Assembly: GCA_014804865.1 (NCBI GenBank)
Contig: JAAUYY010000038.1
Location: 1 to 6,000 of the forward strand
Length of the DNA: 6,000 bases
Direction of reading: 5' to 3'
Source: Desulfovibrio sp.
Lineage (GTDB): Bacteria; Desulfobacterota; Desulfovibrionia; Desulfovibrionales; Desulfovibrionaceae
Numbering within the stretch: position 1 is the first letter of the stretch; each line of letters starts with the position of its first letter. The position numbers and the translations under genes are program-made. Shown one piece after another: positions 1 through 5,392 of the stretch. The notes beneath the pieces were generated by a model that was not told the DNA's origin, ran no database searches, and saw only the letters and a program-made list of their open reading frames with translations.

Positions 1-1350
1 GCCAATTTACCTTGCGGCACATTAATCGAGGTTCGCGATCTGTTCGCGAATATGCCCGCTCGCCTCAAATTTCTGAAAAGTCCGGCGTCCGAATTCCGTC
101 GCGCCCAGGCGTGGCTCGCTCGCCTCGCCCTCGCGCGTCTCGACGTCGGCTTTTCGCTCTTCGCCGGCGATCGGCGGGCTTCGCGTTTCATTCGCGGAGA
201 AACTCTCGCCGGACGCCTGAAGCAGATCTGGCCCGGAGAGCTCGTGGAAGAAATGACGCCAATCGAAGCGTCAATGCACGATATACGCGTAACCGGCCTA
301 GCCGCTCCGCCTCATCTTCATCAGCCGCGCTCGGATCGGATCCTTTTCTATGTAAACGGTCGCGCGATCAACGACAAGCGTCTTCTCGGCGCCGCCCGCG
401 AAGCCTATAAAGGTCGCCTAATCGGAAGAGATTATCCGCAACTTATCCTGTTTATCGAAATTAATCCCGCGGAGGTCGATGTCAACGCGCACCCAGCAAA
501 GACCGAAGTGCGATTTAGAAACGAAGCGCCTATTTTTTCCGCGATCTTCGGCGCGCTCGGACAGGCTTTTGAGCAAAAATCCGTATTCGCCCGACCAGTC
601 GCTCCCGACGGCTTCTGGGGCGCGATCGATCGCCCTCCCATAGTCAAGAGACCGGAAAAGCCGGAAGACGCCGGAATATGGGAGACGCGCGAGCCCGAAT
701 ACGCGCCCGACCCGCCGCCGTCTCTGGTCGCCGAGGAATTCGCCAGCTACGGACGACCGCTTCAACAAATTTTTGACTCGCCCCCGCCGGAGCCCGAGCC
801 TCGACCCGCGCCCCGGAACCTCGAGTATCTTGGCCAGATCGCCGAGACTTATCTCGTCCTTCGCGACGAAGACGGCGCCCTGCTAATGCTCGATCAGGAC
901 GCGGTTCACGAACGAATCATCTTTAATAAATTAAAACGGGGATCAATGTCCGGCGAAAGCCAGAAAATGATGGTTCCGCTGGAGACGACTGTCTCCGACC
1001 CTCCCCGATTTGAAAAAACGCGCGCGCTCCTGGAAAATTTCGGCTTCAATTTCCGAATAAAGGGAGGCAAACTTATCGCGGACGCCATCCCCTCCATGCT
1101 CTCCTCCGGCGACGCCAGAGAATTTCTCCAGGAAATTCTGCTCGGTTTGAAAGACGATCCCGATTCGATTTTCGCGTCCATGGCCTGCAAAGCCGCCATT
1201 AAAGCCGGACAAAAGCTCTGCCTTGACGAGGCGACCGGTCTGATTCGGCAATGGGCGGAAACTTCCATGGCCGAATTTTGCCCGCACGGTCGCCCTTGCG
1301 CTCTTCGCTGGGACGCCCGCTCCCTGGAAAAACTTTTCAAGCGACGCTGA
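1..1350 (+). CDS. mutL: DNA mismatch repair protein MutL, 3' part (N-terminus outside window)
   Basis: MutL is the ATPase that links MutS mismatch recognition to strand incision. The reading frame is open from base 1, so the gene enters from upstream; the ATG at 52 is internal, because the conserved GTLIEVRDLF block lies before it (visible residues 6-15). About 449 residues are seen, ending in TGA at 1348-1350. By family alignment roughly 130-140 residues with the GHKL ATP-binding motifs are missing. Visible in order: the P-A-R-L-K-F segment (19-24), VNGR (118-121), the hallmark VDVNAHPAK (159-167), a proline-rich acidic linker (about 205-275), then the C-terminal dimerisation/endonuclease domain (about 277-449). 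That domain has a motif related to DQHA(X)2E(X)4E at 298-309, a QKMMVP segment resembling the beta-clamp-binding motif of Bacillus MutL (321-326), ACKAAIKAG (395-403) and CPHGRP (427-432). The first motif is altered: Asp replaces His and Asn replaces the last Glu. Identity is secure; nuclease activity is uncertain. Confidence 0.96.
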   Translation, partial: ANLPCGTLIEVRDLFANMPARLKFLKSPASEFRRAQAWLARLALARLDVGFSLFAGDRRASRFIRGETLAGRLKQIWPGELVEEMTPIEASMHDIRVTGLAAPPHLHQPRSDRILFYVNGRAINDKRLLGAAREAYKGRLIGRDYPQLILFIEINPAEVDVNAHPAKTEVRFRNEAPIFSAIFGALGQAFEQKSVFARPVAPDGFWGAIDRPPIVKRPEKPEDAGIWETREPEYAPDPPPSLVAEEFASYGRPLQQIFDSPPPEPEPRPAPRNLEYLGQIAETYLVLRDEDGALLMLDQDAVHERIIFNKLKRGSMSGESQKMMVPLETTVSDPPRFEKTRALLENFGFNFRIKGGKLIADAIPSMLSSGDAREFLQEILLGLKDDPDSIFASMACKAAIKAGQKLCLDEATGLIRQWAETSMAEFCPHGRPCALRWDARSLEKLFKRR

Positions 1351-1371
1351 TTGTTCGGACTTCCCCCGAAG

Positions 1372-1388
1372 AAGCAAAGCGTTTGCTT
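1372..1388. other. Small inverted repeat just after mutL
   Basis: AAGCAAA (1372-1378) and TTTGCTT (1382-1388) are perfect complements around a GCG loop, 21 bases past the mutL stop codon. On neither strand is it followed by a run of T, so it is not a standard Rho-independent terminator. It could protect the mutL mRNA 3' end, or it may be chance. Confidence 0.35.
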
Positions 1389-1463
1389 GCCCTCCCGGAG
1401 CGACATTAACCGCGAAAATAGTTGTCAATTTCGCAGCGCAGTCGATTGTCATAAAAAGCGCTT

Positions 1464-1497
1464 AAATAAAAAACCGTCCGCGATTTCGGGACGGTTT
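1464..1497 (-). terminator. Rho-independent terminator of tRNA-Lys, between convergent genes
   Basis: A 9-bp perfect stem, AAACCGTCC (1471-1479) with GGACGGTTT (1489-1497), closes a 9-base loop. Read on the minus strand it is followed by a T-rich tract (TTTTTTATTT, complement of about 1464-1473), the classic intrinsic terminator form. It begins about 10 bases past the tRNA 3' end at 1508, so it most likely ends the tRNA transcript. On the plus strand the stem is followed by ATAAAATTT, a poor T tract, so it could stop mutL transcripts only weakly. Confidence 0.85.
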
Positions 1498-1507
1498 ATA
1501 AAATTTG

Positions 1508-1583
1508 TGGTGGGTCATGCGGGGATCGAACCTGCGACTCACTGCTTAAAAGGCAGTTACTCTACCTACTGAGTTAATGACCC
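1508..1583 (-). tRNA. tRNA-Lys (anticodon UUU), CCA encoded
   Basis: The reverse complement folds as a full 76-nt cloverleaf. The acceptor stem is GGGTCAT with ATGACCC (7 bp), with discriminator A and a genomically encoded CCA (complement of 1508-1510). The D stem is ACTC/GAGT, with GG in the loop. The anticodon stem is ACTGC/GCAGT around the loop CTTTTAA, giving anticodon TTT, and the T loop is TTCGATC. The anticodon reads AAA and AAG lysine codons. The arrangement resembles bacterial tRNA-Lys. The only irregularity is an A51-C63 mismatch in the T stem. The gene lies convergent to mutL and divergent from truB, with its own promoter and terminator. Confidence 0.97.
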
Positions 1584-1592
1584 AACTTTTAG

Positions 1593-1621
1593 AGAATATA
1601 TATTTTTTTAAATCCTGTCAA
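1593..1621 (-). promoter_or_regulatory. Sigma70-type promoter for tRNA-Lys
   Basis: On the minus strand a perfect TTGACA -35 box (complement of 1616-1621) is followed after 17 bases by TATTCT (complement of 1593-1598). An overlapping TATATT (complement of 1595-1600) gives a better -10 match but only a 15-base spacer. The predicted start, near 1586, falls a few bases before the mature tRNA 5' end at 1583. Box match and position relative to the tRNA make this a convincing promoter, though not an experimentally proven one. Confidence 0.8.
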
Positions 1622-1656
1622 TAAGCTCGATCTTCTTTCAAAAAAATAAATGTTCC

Positions 1657-1685
1657 TTGACGCGGCGAGCATTATGTTTCATAAT
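1657..1685 (+). promoter_or_regulatory. Sigma70-type promoter for truB (and probably rpsO)
   Basis: TTGACG (1657-1662, five of six consensus bases) and CATAAT (1680-1685, five of six) are separated by the ideal 17 bases. The expected transcription start is about 1691-1693, only about 5-7 bases before the preferred truB ATG at 1698. The ATG codons at 1650 and 1674 would then lie upstream of or inside the promoter. It is arranged back to back with the tRNA-Lys promoter, with about 35 bases between the two -35 boxes. Confidence 0.65.
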
Positions 1686-1697
1686 AATTTTTCGCGT

Positions 1698-2609
1698 ATG
1701 TCAGACAAGTCTCTAATCCATAAACGCCCTCTCCCCCAATTAGACGGCGTTCTGGCTCTCAATAAACCTTCCGGCCCTTCCTCCGCTTCCTGTCTTAACC
1801 TTTTAAAAAGACTCGGACAAAAAAAGATCGGACACGCCGGAACCCTGGATCCCCTGGCTTCGGGAGTGTTAATCGCCCTGCTCGGACAGGCCACGAAACT
1901 ATCCTCATGGATCATGGAAGCGGGCTACAAGGCATACAAATGCGAGGCTCGCCTCGGGCTGACTACCGACACATGGGACATTCAAGGCGAAACCCTGCGC
2001 GAAGAGGACTGCTCTCATATAACCGAAGACAGGATAAAGGCGGAACTCGAACTCTGCCAGGGAGAAATCGAGCAAATTGTCCCCGCCTTTTCGGCCGCCA
2101 AACATAACGGTCAACCTCTCTATAAACTCGCTCGAAAAGGCTTGCCAACCCCCGTAAAAAGCAAGACAATACATATTTACAAGGCTGACATGCTTTCCTT
2201 TAGCATGCCTTTTGTCACCTTCCGCGTCATCTGCGGCTCCGGCGCATACGTACGCTCCCTGGCCCACAGCTTGGGGACGCGACTTGGATGCGGCGCGGCC
2301 CTTTCCCAATTGACGCGGGAATACAGTTACCCTTTCAGCCTTGAAAACGCCCTCGACCCGGCGCTTGTCGAAGACAATCCGGAAATAGTGGCCGAATACG
2401 CCCAGCCGCTTGTAAAAGCGCTTCCGGACTGGGAACAGGTAAATCTTTCCGCCCGGGACGCCGCCCGCGTAAGACAGGGACGACCGGCGCCCGCGGACAG
2501 ACCCCGATCCCCGGGTTCGATGGCCTTCCTCCTCGAGAATGGCAAACCCGTCGCTATCGCGCGCTTCGCCGATTCTTCATGGATCGTTCAAAGGGGACTG
2601 TGGAATTAA
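1698..2609 (+). CDS. truB: tRNA pseudouridine-55 synthase TruB
   Basis: TruB converts U55 in the T loop of tRNAs to pseudouridine in the cytoplasm. From the ATG at 1698 the protein has 303 residues, close to the usual family length. Visible are the N-terminal [11 protein letters not shown] block (16-26), [12 protein letters not shown] (45-56) with the catalytic aspartate at D51, a likely active-site tyrosine in YKAYK (Y80), the LGLTTDTWD segment (86-94), and a [12 protein letters not shown] motif in the C-terminal half of the catalytic core. The end is a PUA-like C-terminal domain (about the last 60 residues). Upstream in-frame ATGs exist at 1650 and 1674. I chose 1698 because it leaves a family-typical 15 residues before DGV and because a good promoter overlaps the others. 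No clear Shine-Dalgarno sequence precedes any of the three. rpsO follows after 22 bases, suggesting co-transcription. The product is secure; the exact start is less so. Confidence 0.95.
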   Translation: MSDKSLIHKRPLPQLDGVLALNKPSGPSSASCLNLLKRLGQKKIGHAGTLDPLASGVLIALLGQATKLSSWIMEAGYKAYKCEARLGLTTDTWDIQGETLREEDCSHITEDRIKAELELCQGEIEQIVPAFSAAKHNGQPLYKLARKGLPTPVKSKTIHIYKADMLSFSMPFVTFRVICGSGAYVRSLAHSLGTRLGCGAALSQLTREYSYPFSLENALDPALVEDNPEIVAEYAQPLVKALPDWEQVNLSARDAARVRQGRPAPADRPRSPGSMAFLLENGKPVAIARFADSSWIVQRGLWN

Positions 2610-2617
2610 CCCAAAAC

Positions 2618-2625
2618 AAGGGAGA
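2618..2625 (+). promoter_or_regulatory. Shine-Dalgarno site that sets the rpsO start
   Basis: AAGGGAGA lies 7 bases (counted from GGAG at 2621-2624) before GTG 2632 but 13 bases before the in-frame ATG at 2638. Its spacing therefore favours the GTG start. Confidence 0.75.
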
Positions 2626-2631
2626 ATCGCT

Positions 2632-2901
2632 GTGGTAATGGACGCGAAAGAAAAACTTGAGGTAATCGAAAAGCACGCGAAGCATCAGGGAGACACTGGC
2701 TCGCCCGAAGTGCAGATCGCCTTGTTGACCGCCCGCATCGAAGGTCTGACGGAACATTTTAAAATCCATAAAAAAGATTTCCATTCGCGCACGGGACTGC
2801 TCAAACTGGTAGGCCATAGGCGCAAATTGCTCAATTATCTCAAAACCAAGGACATCCAGCGCTATCGCGCTCTGATCGAAAAACTCGGTTTGCGGAAATA
2901 A
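2632..2901 (+). CDS. rpsO: 30S ribosomal protein S15
   Basis: S15 is a primary binder of the central domain of 16S rRNA and helps assemble the 30S platform. The 89-residue product from GTG 2632 matches the length of E. coli S15 exactly. It carries the conserved [17 protein letters not shown] block (20-36), the rRNA-contacting HKKDFHSR stretch (46-53), [10 protein letters not shown] (61-70) and the terminal LIEKLGLRK (81-89). GTG 2632 is preferred over ATG 2638 because of Shine-Dalgarno spacing, because it restores the usual length, and because the resulting M-V-M-D start resembles what I recall of Desulfovibrio S15. The longer in-frame extension back to 2539 overlaps truB and is not real. The gene sits 22 bases after truB and 146 before pnp, the common bacterial order. 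No S15-binding pseudoknot leader could be recognised upstream. Confidence 0.97.
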   Translation: MVMDAKEKLEVIEKHAKHQGDTGSPEVQIALLTARIEGLTEHFKIHKKDFHSRTGLLKLVGHRRKLLNYLKTKDIQRYRALIEKLGLRK

Positions 2902-2913
2902 TATTGTTTGGAT

Positions 2914-2933
2914 GGGGAGACGCGCGTCTCCCC
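2914..2933 (+). promoter_or_regulatory. 20-base perfect palindrome (stem-loop) in the rpsO-pnp spacer
   Basis: GGGGAGACGC (2914-2923) is followed directly by its complement GCGTCTCCCC (2924-2933). As RNA it gives an 8-bp GC-rich stem with a GCGC loop, starting 12 bases after the rpsO stop. The following bases (TTCGCGCTTTGGG) are not a U tract, so this is not a normal intrinsic terminator. In E. coli the same spacer holds a terminator and an RNase III hairpin that governs pnp autocontrol; a similar processing or stabilising role is inferred here from position only. Confidence 0.6.
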
Positions 2934-2965
2934 TTCGCGCTTTGGGCAACCCCGTCCAGCGTCGC

Positions 2966-2986
2966 CCGCGAAACTGAAATTCGCGG
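2966..2986 (+). promoter_or_regulatory. Second stem-loop in the pnp leader
   Basis: CCGCGAA (2966-2972) pairs perfectly with TTCGCGG (2980-2986) around the 7-base loop ACTGAAA. It is followed by an AT-rich stretch (about 2990-3015) without a clean T run. It lies about 60 bases before the pnp start codon and may be part of the structured leader through which PNPase is controlled in other bacteria. Function is inferred from location. Confidence 0.45.
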
Positions 2987-2989
2987 CGG

Positions 2990-3015
2990 TATTTATATTA
3001 CTATTCATATATAAC
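2990..3015 (+). promoter_or_regulatory. AT-rich stretch with possible -10 boxes for pnp
   Basis: TATATT (2994-2999) and TATAAC (3010-3015) each match five of six bases of a -10 hexamer, but neither has a recognisable -35 box 16-18 bases upstream. E. coli pnp has its own promoter in this spacer, so a second promoter is plausible, but the sequence evidence is weak. Confidence 0.25.
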
Positions 3016-3037
3016 GGATATTCCAGTAGCCCTGGTC

Positions 3038-3045
3038 AGGAAAAG
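3038..3045 (+). promoter_or_regulatory. Shine-Dalgarno site of pnp
   Basis: AGGAAAAG, with AGGA at 3038-3041, lies 6 bases before ATG 3048. This spacing favours 3048 over the second in-frame ATG at 3060. Confidence 0.7.
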
Positions 3046-3047
3046 TT

Positions 3048-5324
3048 ATGGCATCAGATATGTTCAATCCCAGCCGCGTTATAGCGTCCGTAGGCGGCAA
3101 GGAAGTTATCCTCGAAGGAGGACGCCTGGCAAATCAGGCGGCCGGCGCGGTATGGATTCAATGCGGCGGAACAGTCGCGCTCGTAACTGCCTGTTCGCAA
3201 CCGCTCGATTTTGACAAGGGCTTTTTTCCGCTCACCGTGGAATATTCAGAAAAAATGTACGCCGCCGGACGAATACCGGGCAGCTTTTTCCGACGCGAGA
3301 TTGGACGCCCATCCGAAAGGGAAACGCTCGTTTCGCGCCTTATAGATCGTCCAATCAGACCCTTGTTCCCAAAAGGCTTCAAGGACGAAGTGCAAATTCT
3401 GGCCAGCGTAATCTCTGCCGATCAGGAAAACGATCCGGATATTCTCGCGATGACCGGAGCGTCCGCCGCGCTCATGATTTCCCCTCTGCCCTTTAATGGT
3501 CCAATCGCCGGCGGTCGCATAGGTCGAATCAACGGTCAGTTCGTCTTGAACCCCGGCTTCTCCGAACTGGAACAAAGCGATCTGAATATCGTGTTCGCCG
3601 CTAGCGCGGACGCGCTCACCATGGTCGAAGGCGAGGCTCTCTTCGCTCCGGAAGACGCGATCATAGACGCCCTCGAATGGGGCCGAAAGGAAATTCAACC
3701 GCTTATCGAAGCTCAATACCAGCTCCGCGAACTTTGCGGCAAACCAAAAATCAGTTTCGCCCCGCCCGAGGAGAACGAGGAGTTGCGGAAAAAGGTCGAA
3801 GAACTGGCTTTAAACTCCGGGATAAACGAGGCGTTGCGCGTCCCGGAAAAGACGGCCCGCAAGGAAGCGAGACAGTCCGTCAAAAAAGCCGTCATTGACG
3901 CTCTCTCCGCCGATCCGGACTTCGCGGACAAGGATGACGAAATAAGAAAGGCGCCGGAAATTCTCGCCGATCTGGAGAAGAAGCTTGTTCGCGAACGCAT
4001 ATTCAAGGAAGGCTCGCGCATCGATGGCCGCGACGCCAAAAGCGTGCGTCCCATTCAGATTCAAACTGGCGTCCTGCCCCGAGCGCACGGATCGGCGATT
4101 TTCAAGCGCGGCGAAACGCAGTCCATGGTCGTCGCCACGCTAGGCTCCTCGACGGACGAGCAACGAGTCGATTCCCTGGGCGGCGACACCACAAAACGAT
4201 TCATGCTCCACTACAACTTCCCGCCCTTCAGCGTGGGCGAAGTCAAGCCCATGCGCGTCTCCCGCCGCGAAATCGGTCATGGAGCGCTGGCCGAAAAGTC
4301 CTTGCGCCCGGCGCTCCCTACCGAAGATAAATTTCCATTCACATTGCGCGTTGTCGCCGAAACTCTGGAATCCAACGGTTCTTCCTCCATGGCCGCCGTA
4401 TGCGGCGGCTCCCTCGCCCTCATGGACGCCGGCGTCCCCGTGTCGGACGCCATCGCCGGCGTCGCCATGGGCCTCATCAAGGAGGGCGATCAATTTATAG
4501 TGCTCACCGATATACTCGGCGACGAGGACGCCCTGGGCGACATGGACTTCAAGATCGCCGGCACAAGGGAAGGCGTAACCGGCGTGCAGATGGACATCAA
4601 GATCACCGGCCTTACGACGGACATCATGCGCGCGGCTATGCGTCAGGCGCGCGAAGGAAGAATTCATATCCTTGACGAAATGGCCAAGGCGCTCTCCGCC
4701 CCGAGGCCAGAGCTTTCGCCTTACGCCCCGCAACACGCCGAAATCATGGTTAATCCCGATATCATCCGGCTCATTATTGGCCCGGGAGGCAAAAATATAA
4801 AGGCGCTTACCCAGGCGACAGGCTCGGAAATAGACATCGACGATTCGGGAAAAATCTCAATTTTCGCTCCGTCGGCCGAAGCCTTGCAAAAAACCGCCGA
4901 GATGATCGCCTACTACGATCAAAAGCCGGAAGTGGGAAAAAATTATCAGGGAAAAGTTCGCAAAATACTGGAAATTGGCGCCATTGTCGAAATTTTGCCC
5001 AATGTGGAAGCTCTGGTGCATATTTCCCAGCTTGATTCTGGTCATGTCGATAATGTCGCGGACATCGCGTCGCTTGGCGACGATATGCTCGTGAAGGTAA
5101 TCGAAATCGCCGGGGAGCGCATACGAGCGAGCCGAAAGGCCGTCATCCTCGAGGAGCAGGGACACGTCTGGTCGCCTGAAGACACCGCCAGACCTCCCCG
5201 CAAACCCAGACCCGACGGCGACAGAAAACCGGGCGGCCCGCGCGGACAAGGCGACAATCGCGGAGGCGCGCCCCGACCCTCTCGCCCAAGGCCCCATTCT
5301 TCAAACAAGAAAGAACACGAATAA
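3048..5324 (+). CDS. pnp: Polyribonucleotide nucleotidyltransferase (PNPase)
   Basis: PNPase is a trimeric, phosphate-dependent 3'-5' exoribonuclease of the cytoplasm, often part of the RNA degradosome. The 758-residue protein is somewhat longer than E. coli PNPase (711). In order: first RNase PH-like domain with the RNA-gripping FFRREIGRPSERE loop (80-92) and SRLIDRPIRPLFP (96-108); a helical linker domain (about 215-315); second, catalytic RNase PH-like domain with REIGHGALAEKSLRPALP (407-424), the phosphate-binding SNGSSSMA (442-449) and the metal-binding D494, D500 and K502 (equivalents of E. coli D486, D492 and K494); KH domain with GPGG (578-581); S1 domain (about 630-700). The tail from about 714 is rich in Pro, Arg, Gly and Lys and probably disordered. 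All catalytic residues are present. ATG 3048 was chosen for its Shine-Dalgarno spacing. The gene follows rpsO across a structured spacer, which suggests post-transcriptional self-control as in E. coli. Confidence 0.98.
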   Translation: MASDMFNPSRVIASVGGKEVILEGGRLANQAAGAVWIQCGGTVALVTACSQPLDFDKGFFPLTVEYSEKMYAAGRIPGSFFRREIGRPSERETLVSRLIDRPIRPLFPKGFKDEVQILASVISADQENDPDILAMTGASAALMISPLPFNGPIAGGRIGRINGQFVLNPGFSELEQSDLNIVFAASADALTMVEGEALFAPEDAIIDALEWGRKEIQPLIEAQYQLRELCGKPKISFAPPEENEELRKKVEELALNSGINEALRVPEKTARKEARQSVKKAVIDALSADPDFADKDDEIRKAPEILADLEKKLVRERIFKEGSRIDGRDAKSVRPIQIQTGVLPRAHGSAIFKRGETQSMVVATLGSSTDEQRVDSLGGDTTKRFMLHYNFPPFSVGEVKPMRVSRREIGHGALAEKSLRPALPTEDKFPFTLRVVAETLESNGSSSMAAVCGGSLALMDAGVPVSDAIAGVAMGLIKEGDQFIVLTDILGDEDALGDMDFKIAGTREGVTGVQMDIKITGLTTDIMRAAMRQAREGRIHILDEMAKALSAPRPELSPYAPQHAEIMVNPDIIRLIIGPGGKNIKALTQATGSEIDIDDSGKISIFAPSAEALQKTAEMIAYYDQKPEVGKNYQGKVRKILEIGAIVEILPNVEALVHISQLDSGHVDNVADIASLGDDMLVKVIEIAGERIRASRKAVILEEQGHVWSPEDTARPPRKPRPDGDRKPGGPRGQGDNRGGAPRPSRPRPHSSNKKEHE

Positions 5325-5357
5325 AGCGCGCCTTGAATCGTCAAAGCTCCAGAGACT

Positions 5358-5377
5358 AATATTCATAATATTTTTTT
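5358..5377 (+). terminator. Possible weak terminator after pnp
   Basis: AATATT (5359-5364) and AATATT (5368-5373, itself continuing into a run of T to 5377) can pair around a CAT loop. The stem contains only A-T pairs, so termination would be inefficient at best. No GC-rich hairpin is seen in the 68-base gap, so readthrough from pnp into the next gene is likely. Confidence 0.2.
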
Positions 5378-5392
5378 ATATAGAGACACGCG

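Noticed and set aside
52..1350. MutL starting at ATG 52
   Set aside because: The frame is open from base 1 and the conserved GTLIEVRDLF block of MutL lies before 52, so this ATG is internal and the true start is upstream of the window.
906..1452. Two overlapping minus-strand open frames opposite the mutL 3' end
   Set aside because: Both are antisense to the conserved MutL C-terminal domain and have no recognisable motif; GC-rich coding DNA commonly gives such frames.
1351..1572. 73-codon plus-strand open frame across the mutL-tRNA gap
   Set aside because: It runs through the terminator and antisense to the tRNA; its GHAGIEPATHCLKG stretch is the familiar false translation of a tRNA gene.
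2539..2631. N-terminal extension of rpsO into the end of truB
   Set aside because: The extension overlaps truB in another frame and would make S15 31 residues too long; GTG 2632 has correct ribosome-site spacing and family length.
2914..2933. The palindrome as a Rho-independent terminator for rpsO
   Set aside because: The stem is strong, but no T run follows on the plus strand, nor an adequate one on the minus strand, so intrinsic termination is unlikely.
4140..4736. 198-codon open frame on the minus strand inside pnp
   Set aside because: It lies wholly opposite the catalytic domain of pnp, has a histidine- and glycine-rich composition typical of an antisense shadow, and shows no recognisable domain.
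5333..5369. Promoter for the gene after pnp (TTGAAT with downstream TAATAT or CATAAT)
   Set aside because: TTGAAT matches only four of six bases; CATAAT, the better -10 box, lies too far from it, and TAATAT is a poor -10 match.
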